Assembly: GCA_025057195.1 (NCBI GenBank)
Contig: JANWWX010000094.1
Coordinates: forward strand, 1-5,431
DNA from: Leptospiraceae bacterium
GTDB taxonomy: Bacteria; Spirochaetota; Leptospiria; Turneriellales; Turneriellaceae
DNA: 5,431 nt
Direction of reading: 5' to 3'
Positions 1-5,328 of this stretch are shown here, piece by piece. Numbering within the stretch: the first letter of the stretch is position 1; every line of letters begins with the position of its first letter. Below the pieces are notes generated by a model that worked only from the letters and a program-made list of their open reading frames with translations, made no database searches and was not told the origin of the DNA. The position numbers and the translations under genes are program-made.

Positions 1-535
1 CAATGTTGCGATCGCCGATGACGACACAGCCATAGCTAACATTGCCGCCGTGGATATAAATGCCAGTGGAAACAAAGTCGGGATCGCGGCCATCGAGCAA
101 AAGCATCGCACGGTCAAATTCGTTGGGATAGTTAAGGTGCAACGCGAGGTAGTATTCTTTGCTTGGGGTGAGCAGATCGATGCGGTAGATGCCTTCTGGG
201 ATCTGCAGATCGCCATAATAGAGCCGTGGCCCAATTTTGCCGCTGGTGGCCGTAAAATCCCAAGTTTTGGTATAGCGCCACCGGCCGTGCTGGTCGGGCA
301 ACCATAGCTCTACTTTGCGTTCACGCTTGAAGACCGCGACACGCACAGCCTTTGGCGGGAACGGCACTTCTGCTTTTTTGAGCGCCGGTTGCAGCCGGCG
401 CACAACGGCTTCCTCTACACCTTTTGGCAAAAACGGCACCGCCGGCGATGGTAGTGGCCAAACCCAAAGCCAAAGGATCGCACTACTGCTGAGGACTTTC
501 TGCAGCAGGCGGTTGCGCTTGCTCTTGAGTGGCAT
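1..535 (-). CDS. YafK-like L,D-transpeptidase (YkuD/ErfK catalytic domain), secreted; 3' end outside window
   Basis: Reading the minus strand from the ATG at 535-533 gives 178 codons without a stop, running off the window edge, so the C-terminus is missing. Residues 1-32 look like a signal peptide: a basic start (K4, K6, R7, R9, K13), then a hydrophobic Trp-rich stretch ending in PSPA, so the enzyme should act in the periplasm. From about residue 64 the sequence has YafK/YkuD-type features: VAVFKRERKVELW, SGKIGPRLYYGD, the QIPEGIYRI segment, LNYPNEFD, then IHGGNVSYGC at 161-170 with the expected catalytic His162, Ser167 and Cys170. The family cuts or forms peptidoglycan cross-links, or attaches or releases proteins at meso-diaminopimelate; which reaction applies here cannot be told. 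The first 53 bases lie inside the end of pcnB in another frame. No clear Shine-Dalgarno precedes the ATG, so translation may depend on pcnB. The family is confident; the start is probable because it gives a proper signal peptide. Confidence 0.88.
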   Translation of the reverse strand, partial: MPLKSKRNRLLQKVLSSSAILWLWVWPLPSPAVPFLPKGVEEAVVRRLQPALKKAEVPFPPKAVRVAVFKRERKVELWLPDQHGRWRYTKTWDFTATSGKIGPRLYYGDLQIPEGIYRIDLLTPSKEYYLALHLNYPNEFDRAMLLLDGRDPDFVSTGIYIHGGNVSYGCVVIGDRNI

Positions 536-1961
536 TGTCGTATTTTTTGCGGCGGTGCCTCCGGCGTCGTGGTTTTGGAGGTTTGGCGTCTTTTGGCATG
601 GGTTGTTCGGCCTCAGTGGTATCTTTCTCTTCGTCGAGTTCCACCTCCTCTCCCGGTTTCCTGCGGATGGCAGCATCCAGTTTTTGGTGTAGCCCGATTT
701 CCCAAAACAATGCCTTTTGCAGCGCGTCCTCATCCCCACTGGCGCGGGCACGCACCTTGTACACGGTAAAAGCCTCGGCAAAGATCTTGCGCTGCTGGAA
801 GTCGCGTACCCAACCTTTGCGTTCCCGTACCTCGCGTCGGAAATAATTCTGCACTGAGAAAAGTTCAAGCAATTGCCCAAATTCCCGCCGGGTTAGTGCG
901 AGTTCTTTTTGCAATTTCTGCAGTGGCGCAAAAAGTTTGCGCTCCAGAGCTTTTTCGTGGTCGTTGGGATTTTCTTGCAAGATTTTCTCCAGCACACCGG
1001 CGATGAGCAGTGCAAAATAAACCGTGAGGTTGACGTCTTCGTGTTCTTGGATCATGCGGTCGGCAATCGCCAAGCGCCGGCCCAGACCGGTCGCTAAAAA
1101 TCCCTCTTCATCCAGATCCGGTACCAGTTTTTCGCTCGCGATAATGGTAGGCATCAGCACCTCCAAAAGCCGCGCACGGTTGAGGGCAGCAAAAATTTTG
1201 GCAGACTGTGCGGTACGGAACACTTTATTGTATTCTTCGTGCATGCGTGCAGGGGAGGCTTTGGTTAAGAGCCGGCGGTGCTTTTCGATCGCCCGTGCGG
1301 TTTTACTTTCCAGTTCAAAACCCAAAAGTGCGGCGTATTTGACCGCGCGGTACATGCGGACTGGATCCTCGGGAAACGAGATATGTGGGTCGCCGATGAC
1401 GCGGATGACGCGGTTGCGGATGTCTTCAAATCCGCCGGTATAGTCGAGGATGGTCTCGTCACGGATGTCAAACGCAAGGGCATTGAGCGTGAAGTCACGC
1501 CGTGCTGCGTCCTCCTTGAAGCTTCCGTATTGGTTGTCGCGGCGTAAATAGAGCTCGTCGGCGGAGCGCGCGCGCACCCGGTTTTGCGGGAGCGAACGCG
1601 CAGTGGAAACCTCGATGATCTTGTTGCCGCGGAACACCACATGCACCAGGCGGAAGCGCCGGCCAATGATGCGGCTATTGTCAAACATGCGCCGCAGTTC
1701 TTGTGGATGCGCATCGCTGACCACGTCGAAGTCTTTGGGCTTGCGGCCGAGGAGCAGATCGCGGATCGAGCCACCGACAATGTAGGCCTCGCAGCCCATG
1801 CGGTGGATGCGCCGCACCACCTTGAGTGCGTCCGGATCGATCAGGCCGTTGTGGATGCCATGCTCTTCTTTGGAATAGACCTTCGGCTCTGGGTAGCGGA
1901 GGATCTTTTCGGCGCTGAGCGCCCTGCGCAATCTCAGGAAATGCAGGATTTTCCGCAGCAT
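483..1961 (-). CDS. pcnB: Poly(A) polymerase I (PcnB)
   Basis: The 492-residue product is a class II nucleotidyltransferase that adds 3' poly(A) tails to RNA and so promotes its decay. The head domain covers about residues 40-185: VGGSIRDLLLGRKPKDFDVV at 62-81 holds the GG(S)xRD motif and the metal-binding Asp77 and Asp79. RRFRLVHVVF at 101-110 is the block that separates bacterial poly(A) polymerases from CCA-adding enzymes. RRDFTLNAL at 154-162 supplies the third Asp (156). EDPVRMYRAVKYAALLGFELE at 198-218 begins the RNA-binding domain. The C-terminus, from about 438, is acidic, then Pro-rich, then strongly basic (Arg465-Lys473), then Gln/Pro/Ala-rich. A basic tail is also present in E. coli PcnB. 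The ATG at 1961 is chosen because GGAAGG lies 5 nt upstream; a TTG at 1991 would add ten residues without such a site. The gene starts 51 bp after DUF35 protein B and probably shares its transcript. Confidence 0.95.
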   Translation of the reverse strand: MLRKILHFLRLRRALSAEKILRYPEPKVYSKEEHGIHNGLIDPDALKVVRRIHRMGCEAYIVGGSIRDLLLGRKPKDFDVVSDAHPQELRRMFDNSRIIGRRFRLVHVVFRGNKIIEVSTARSLPQNRVRARSADELYLRRDNQYGSFKEDAARRDFTLNALAFDIRDETILDYTGGFEDIRNRVIRVIGDPHISFPEDPVRMYRAVKYAALLGFELESKTARAIEKHRRLLTKASPARMHEEYNKVFRTAQSAKIFAALNRARLLEVLMPTIIASEKLVPDLDEEGFLATGLGRRLAIADRMIQEHEDVNLTVYFALLIAGVLEKILQENPNDHEKALERKLFAPLQKLQKELALTRREFGQLLELFSVQNYFRREVRERKGWVRDFQQRKIFAEAFTVYKVRARASGDEDALQKALFWEIGLHQKLDAAIRRKPGEEVELDEEKDTTEAEQPMPKDAKPPKPRRRRHRRKKYDNATQEQAQPPAAESPQQ

Positions 1962-1966
1962 CGGGA

Positions 1967-1972
1967 CCTTCC
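1967..1972 (-). promoter_or_regulatory. Shine-Dalgarno of pcnB
   Basis: On the minus strand GGAAGG is followed by a 5-nt spacer and ATG at 1961. This decides for the 1961 start over the in-frame TTG at 1991. Confidence 0.7.
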
Positions 1973-2012
1973 GGCCGCCGGCACACTGCAAATGCGGGAC
2001 AGGCTCTCAAGT

Positions 2013-2495
2013 TTAATCTGCGACAAGCTCAAAATGCAGGATGTCGCGCAGCGAGCCACGCCGTTCTTCACGGAACACCGCACGCACGCGTGCTCCAATG
2101 AAAAGCCGGCTTTCGTCTTCTGGCACTGCGATGAAATGCTGGAAGTTGGTGTCGGCGCCGTCGAGCCGGAAGATGCCATAGCCATAGGGTATTGGCTTGC
2201 GCTCGCCCGTTTCAGGATCCAGAAACTGGAAACGCAGGATGGTGTAGCTCACAATTTTGCCTTCGGCGGAGACCGGCACCAGTTCGGTCATTTCGGTGAA
2301 GCACGGGCCACACACCTGCCGCACCGGCACATACACCTTCTTGCATTTGGGGCAGCGGATGCCATAAAACTGCTTGTGGTCGCGCAGCTCAGTCAAAAAT
2401 TTACTGCCCCAGGTCCCAACAGTATAGCGGTAGGGCTGCGATGCATCGCCCGAGTGCATGAAGAATAGCCCTTGTTTGTTTTCTTCTGTGATCAT
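2013..2495 (-). CDS. DUF35 zinc-ribbon/OB-fold protein B (intact zinc ribbon), thiolase partner
   Basis: The 160-residue product has the full DUF35 layout: an N-terminal helical segment with YTVGTWGSKFLTELRDHK, a zinc ribbon at 45-66 (GIRCPKCKKVYVPVRQVCGPC, ligands Cys48, Cys51, Cys62, Cys65), and an OB-fold from about 70 to the end, containing GKIVSYTI and the closing VRAVFREERRGSLRDILHFEL. Such proteins form complexes with thiolase-fold enzymes and are thought to bind or position acyl-CoA; they have no known catalytic activity of their own. The ATG at 2495 overlaps the TGA of thiolase-like protein B by four bases (ATGA), so translation is probably coupled. An open frame extends upstream to an ATG at 2531, but that would lie inside the thiolase gene and add residues unlike the family. 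There is no good Shine-Dalgarno; GGGGGC and seven A precede the start. The natural partner is the adjacent thiolase B, though cross-pairing with thiolase A is possible. Confidence 0.92.
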   Translation of the reverse strand: MITEENKQGLFFMHSGDASQPYRYTVGTWGSKFLTELRDHKQFYGIRCPKCKKVYVPVRQVCGPCFTEMTELVPVSAEGKIVSYTILRFQFLDPETGERKPIPYGYGIFRLDGADTNFQHFIAVPEDESRLFIGARVRAVFREERRGSLRDILHFELVAD

Positions 2496-3646
2496 GGTTT
2501 TTTTGCCCCCAAAAGCACAAGGTCTGTCCAAAAGCAGCCGCCAAAGCCTGTGGCCAGTGCTATTTTGGCATCTGGCACCTGGCGCTTTTCTGCCCGGTTT
2601 TGTATCTGCAATGCGGCTTCAGCCACCCGGATCAATCCGGTGGCGCCAATGGGATTGGCGCAGATTGGGCCGCCAGAGGGATTGATCGGTAACTTGCCGC
2701 CCATGTCAGTGACCCCGTCCCAGACTAAGCGCGGACCATCCCCCTTTTTGCATAGCCCCAAGGATTCGATCCAAATCAGCCCGGCATAAGAATAAGGCAG
2801 ATACATTTCAATCACATCGAGTTGCTCCAGCGGATCCGTGATACCAGTCTTATGGAAAAGCTCACGCGCCGCACTTTCCATGGTCTTAAGCCCATCGAAA
2901 TTGACGTCGGTGGAAAACGCAGCGTTGTGCCGCACCGAGGTACCTAAGATCCACGCTGGCCGATCGCAGATTTTTTCTGCGCTGTATTCATCGGCAAAGA
3001 TCACCGCACAGGCACCGTCGGTGCGCGGGCACATGTCGAGGAAATGCAGCGGGTCTGCCAAAGGGGGAGAGCTCAAGACCTGCTTGATCGTCACCTCTTT
3101 TTGCATGTGCGCATAGGGATTGTTGGCGCCATGCTTGCGGTCGCGTACCACCACGCGTGCTGCATCTTCTTTCTTATGGTTGTAGCGTGCCAGGTATGCC
3201 TGTGCTTCCACCGCAAGGCCACCGATGGCCCCGGCAAAAACCAGGCGATCCCAAATGGGATCAAATGCCGTGGTGATCGCAGCGGTGGTATCCGACTCCG
3301 AATTTTTTTCCCAGCCAATGACCAAAAGTTTGGAAAAAAAGCCTGAGGCCACCAAGTGGTATCCCCCGATCGCAAGCGTGGTGCCGGTGGTGCCACCCGT
3401 GGTGAGTTTGATCACGGGCTTCAGCGTGCCGCCCGTTGCCGGCACTGACCAAGTATCGACATAGTTGATGCCTTCGAAGTGGTCCATGTTGCCGATGACA
3501 ATGCCGTCGATATCGTCGATCGTGAGTTCTGCCGATTCCAGGGCACGCACCACCGCCTCGGTGATCATCTCTTGTGCGTTGACATCGGTGCGCCCCCCGC
3601 TGTGGTATGTCTGGCCAGAACCGACAATCGCCACCCGCCGTGCCAT
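2492..3646 (-). CDS. Thiolase-like protein B (SCP2/lipid-transfer-protein type) without nucleophilic Cys
   Basis: The 384-residue product has the length and order of SCP2-type thiolases: RRVAIVGSGQT at 3-12, the N-terminal core with TTGGTTGTTLAIGGYHLVASG at 82-102, the loop region with HGANNPYAHMQKEVTIKQVLSSPPLADPLHFLDMCPRTDGACAVI at 172-216, and the C-terminal core with LPINPSGGPICANPIGATGLIRVAEAALQI at 319-348. By motif alignment Gly85 stands where the acyl-accepting Cys should be, and Asn331 replaces the His of the GHPxGA motif. The usual NEAF/YDAF element reads YLPYSY at 282-287. C-terminal TGFGGC resembles the CxGGG region but is not identical to it. It is therefore unlikely to be an ordinary acetyl-CoA acetyltransferase; a structural subunit or an aldolase-type enzyme is more likely. 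The start is set at 3646 because AAGGAGG lies 4 nt upstream; ATG at 3649 is the alternative, with only a 1-nt spacer. Either start overlaps the TGA of thiolase A, and DUF35 B follows with an ATGA overlap. Confidence 0.9.
   Translation of the reverse strand: MARRVAIVGSGQTYHSGGRTDVNAQEMITEAVVRALESAELTIDDIDGIVIGNMDHFEGINYVDTWSVPATGGTLKPVIKLTTGGTTGTTLAIGGYHLVASGFFSKLLVIGWEKNSESDTTAAITTAFDPIWDRLVFAGAIGGLAVEAQAYLARYNHKKEDAARVVVRDRKHGANNPYAHMQKEVTIKQVLSSPPLADPLHFLDMCPRTDGACAVIFADEYSAEKICDRPAWILGTSVRHNAAFSTDVNFDGLKTMESAARELFHKTGITDPLEQLDVIEMYLPYSYAGLIWIESLGLCKKGDGPRLVWDGVTDMGGKLPINPSGGPICANPIGATGLIRVAEAALQIQNRAEKRQVPDAKIALATGFGGCFWTDLVLLGAKKP
2498..2504 (-). other. A7 homopolymer in slippery phase at the thiolase B / DUF35 B junction
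   Basis: The last codons of thiolase-like protein B read GCA AAA AAA CCA TGA. The run is therefore A AAA AAA in the zero frame, the X XXY YYZ arrangement of -1 frameshift sites. A -1 slip would bypass the TGA and continue ...K K T M I T E E N into DUF35 protein B, since its frame is open through this point. A GGGGG tract lies one base upstream, closer than the stimulatory Shine-Dalgarno of known bacterial sites, and I see no obvious downstream hairpin. Whether slippage occurs is unknown. Confidence 0.35.
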
Positions 3647-4794
3647 CATGCCTCCTTCGAAAGGACAAAGACACAGTGCGACTGCCCGCATGGTCCATTG
3701 ATGCCGTGTGCGATGGCATTGCGCACCTCTTTTTTCACCTGGTGCTCGCCTGCCTCACCGCGGATCTGCAAACAGGCTTCAATAATACGGATTAGCCCTG
3801 CGGCCACTACCGTGTGTGCGGACAGAACTCCACCCGAGGCATTGACTGGCAACTTGCCATCGATCTGTGTTGCCCCGCTTTTTAAGAATTCTGCGCCCTT
3901 GCCTTCGGGACAAAAACCCAAGCCCTCATACCACATCAGCTCCATGTAAGTAAAGGCATCGTAGAGTTCGGCCAGGTCTATCTCTTCGACGCTGCGGATA
4001 TTCGCCATCTGGAACGCACGCTCGGCGGCCTTTTTGAGCGCCGGTGCACGCGCCAGATCGCGCAGCCCCAAATCATAGGCATCGGCACAAAAAGCCGCAC
4101 CGCGGATGAAGACGGGGCGGAACTTTTGCGGGTTGCGGCGCATGAAATCTTCGCTGGCGAGGATAATCGCCGCAGCACCGTCTGAAATCGGGGAAACATC
4201 ATAGAGTTTCAGTGGGTCGGCCAGTTTGCGCGAGGCCATCACGTCTTTGACCGTGATGCTTTTGGCAATTTGGGCTTTGGGATTTTTGAGGGCGTTGCCA
4301 TGGTTTTTCACCGAAACCAGGGCCAAGTCTTCCTCGCTGACGCCAAAAGTGTCCATGTAGATGCGTGCCTGCAGCGCTGCGGAAATCAGGTTGTCGACCC
4401 CCAACGGCCGGACATAGAACTGGTCGAACATGCCGTTGGTGACCAAGCTCATGTCGCTTTCGGAACCCTTGCTGTGTGCCACCACCAGCGTCGTCTGGTA
4501 TTCCCCCGAAAGGATGCGCGAAAGGCCATAGAAGGCACCGAACGTGCCATCGCCTTCGACTGTTGAAATATTTTTTTCGTACGAACCGCAGGCATCCTGC
4601 ACTGCCATCGACGAGATGGTGCGGCCATCCCAAAAGTCGTTGGAGACAGTGACGACATTGTCGATGTCGCGGATTTCCAACCCCGCATCGGCCAAGGCCT
4701 GTGTTGTTACTTCATAGACCATTTCGGCTATGTTTTGCCGGATGTTGCGGCGCTCCTGCCGGTTATAGGCGACACCGACAATGGCGGCACTCAT
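3646..4794 (-). CDS. Thiolase-like protein A (SCP2/Ltp type) with Gly in place of the nucleophilic Cys
   Basis: The 382-residue product is a full-length SCP2/lipid-transfer-type thiolase: AAIVGVAY at 3-10, core helix region STVEGDGTFGAFYGLSRILSG at 77-97, NHGNALKNPKAQ at 164-175, ADPLKLYDVSPISDGAAAIILAS at 192-214, ELYDAFTYMELMWYEGLGFCPEG at 276-298, and PVNASGGVLSAHTVVAAGLIRIIEACLQIRGEAGEHQV at 316-353. Where thiolases have VEAACASG this protein has VEGDGTFG, placing Gly83 at the nucleophile position. The active-site-loop His is kept (His327, in SAHT instead of GHPx), and the YDAF element (278-281) replaces NEAF. This pattern resembles DUF35-partnered aldolases such as Ltp2, whose thiolase active site has been repurposed for retro-aldol cleavage of a 3-hydroxyacyl-CoA; that reaction is inferred here. 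The start at 4794 overlaps the DUF35 A stop (ATGA) and has GGGAG 5 nt upstream. Its TGA overlaps the start of thiolase B. The family is confident; the reaction and substrate are not known. Confidence 0.92.
   Translation of the reverse strand: MSAAIVGVAYNRQERRNIRQNIAEMVYEVTTQALADAGLEIRDIDNVVTVSNDFWDGRTISSMAVQDACGSYEKNISTVEGDGTFGAFYGLSRILSGEYQTTLVVAHSKGSESDMSLVTNGMFDQFYVRPLGVDNLISAALQARIYMDTFGVSEEDLALVSVKNHGNALKNPKAQIAKSITVKDVMASRKLADPLKLYDVSPISDGAAAIILASEDFMRRNPQKFRPVFIRGAAFCADAYDLGLRDLARAPALKKAAERAFQMANIRSVEEIDLAELYDAFTYMELMWYEGLGFCPEGKGAEFLKSGATQIDGKLPVNASGGVLSAHTVVAAGLIRIIEACLQIRGEAGEHQVKKEVRNAIAHGINGPCGQSHCVFVLSKEA
3651..3657 (-). promoter_or_regulatory. Strong Shine-Dalgarno of thiolase-like gene B
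   Basis: AAGGAGG on the minus strand is followed by C and then ATGATG. The second ATG (3646) has a 4-nt spacer and the first (3649) only 1 nt, which favours the second. The site lies within the last codons of thiolase-like gene A. Confidence 0.75.
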
Positions 4795-5261
4795 GCTTGC
4801 TCCCGCAGAGGTCGGAAATAGCGGATGTCAAGAATGTGCCCAGTGCGCTCTTCGCGGAACACCGGCTCCACGCGCAGTCCCCGCCGTACCTTGTCAGGCT
4901 CGATTTCCCCCAGAAAATGCAAAAAGGCCTGTGTTGCCCCGTCGAGTTGGATCAGCGCATAAAGTTCAGGACTGCCCGCAGGCACTGCACGCGAGGCATA
5001 GCGGCGGCAGGTATAGCTCAGCACCATCCCGGTGCCCGGCAGTTCCAGCCATTCGGTGATGGGCTCGAGGGTATAAGGTGAGTTGCGCCGCGGCGGGCAG
5101 AATACCTGCCCTGTTTTGGGGCATTTATTGGCTAAAAGTTTTTTTTCGTCGCGCAGCGCGCGCAAAAAGCGCGAACCTGTTTCTCCCACGGACCAGGTGT
5201 AAGGGACTTTGATCCGGCTTTCGTGGACTAAGTGCTCCACGCTGTCGCGCCAGTCGGCCAT
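4791..5261 (-). CDS. DUF35 zinc-ribbon/OB-fold protein A with degenerate zinc ribbon, thiolase partner
   Basis: The 156-residue product matches DUF35 protein B in layout: YTWSVGETGSRFLRALRDEKKL at 21-42, the ribbon segment, then the OB-fold with GTGMVLSYTC, YALIQLDGATQAFLHFLGEIE and the closing VEPVFREERTGHILDIRYF. In the ribbon only the first ligand (Cys47) remains: the expected pattern CxxC...CxxC reads CPKT and SPYT, giving Thr50, Ser61 and Thr64. Cys55 is extra and in an unusual place, so tetrahedral zinc binding looks unlikely while the fold is probably kept. The family helps a partner thiolase-fold enzyme bind acyl-CoA. The start at 5261 is chosen because the protein then begins at the same distance from the conserved YxxxVGxxGS block as protein B; no good Shine-Dalgarno is seen. 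Extending upstream to 5396 would overlap the acyl-CoA synthetase end. The TGA overlaps the thiolase A start as ATGA, so the two are very probably made together. Confidence 0.88.
   Translation of the reverse strand: MADWRDSVEHLVHESRIKVPYTWSVGETGSRFLRALRDEKKLLANKCPKTGQVFCPPRRNSPYTLEPITEWLELPGTGMVLSYTCRRYASRAVPAGSPELYALIQLDGATQAFLHFLGEIEPDKVRRGLRVEPVFREERTGHILDIRYFRPLREQA
4800..4804 (-). promoter_or_regulatory. Shine-Dalgarno of thiolase-like gene A
   Basis: GGGAG on the minus strand lies 5 nt before the ATG at 4794, inside the last codons of DUF35 protein A. It supports the ATGA-overlap start. Confidence 0.6.
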
Positions 5262-5328
5262 GCACCACGCTAGCAAATCCGGCCATGGGGGAAACAAAAA
5301 TTTTGTAGCATTTGCTATAGCGTCTGGA
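5262..5328 (-). repeat. AT-rich intergenic linker with two short inverted repeats
   Basis: This is the only sizeable gap within the gene train. It contains a palindromic TAGCATTTGCTA at 5306-5317 (4-5 bp arms) joined directly to ACAAAAATTTTGT at 5294-5306 (6-bp arms around one central base). The arms are too short and AT-rich for a terminator. The linker could be a weak promoter or protein-binding site for the four-gene block, but no clear -35/-10 pair with proper spacing is seen. The repeats are directly visible; a role is not supported. Confidence 0.3.

Noticed and set aside
50..307. Plus-strand open frame of 85 codons near the window start
   Set aside because: It is antisense to the L,D-transpeptidase, whose minus-strand reading contains the HGGNVSYGC active-site motif.
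483..1961. CCA-adding tRNA nucleotidyltransferase instead of poly(A) polymerase
   Set aside because: The LLLGRKPKDFDVV block followed by RRFRLVHVVF and the basic C-terminal tail are typical of bacterial PcnB. CCA-adding enzymes lack this combination.
1962..1991. TTG start for pcnB at 1991
   Set aside because: The ATG at 1961 has GGAAGG at a good spacing; the TTG would add MQCAGGRKVP, which is unlike a PcnB N-terminus.
1584..2468. Long open frame on the plus strand (294 codons)
   Set aside because: It lies antisense to pcnB and DUF35 protein B, both of which have clear family motifs. The plus-strand product shows no recognisable domain, so it is a by-product of codon bias on the opposite strand.
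2496..2531. ATG at 2531 as start of DUF35 protein B
   Set aside because: It would overlap thiolase-like gene B by 40 bases, and the added residues have no family similarity. The 2495 ATG forms the same ATGA junction as the DUF35 A / thiolase A pair.
5294..5317. Rho-independent terminator after the acyl-CoA synthetase
   Set aside because: The inverted repeats have short AT-rich arms and no GC-rich stem followed by a U tract, so they do not form a convincing terminator.
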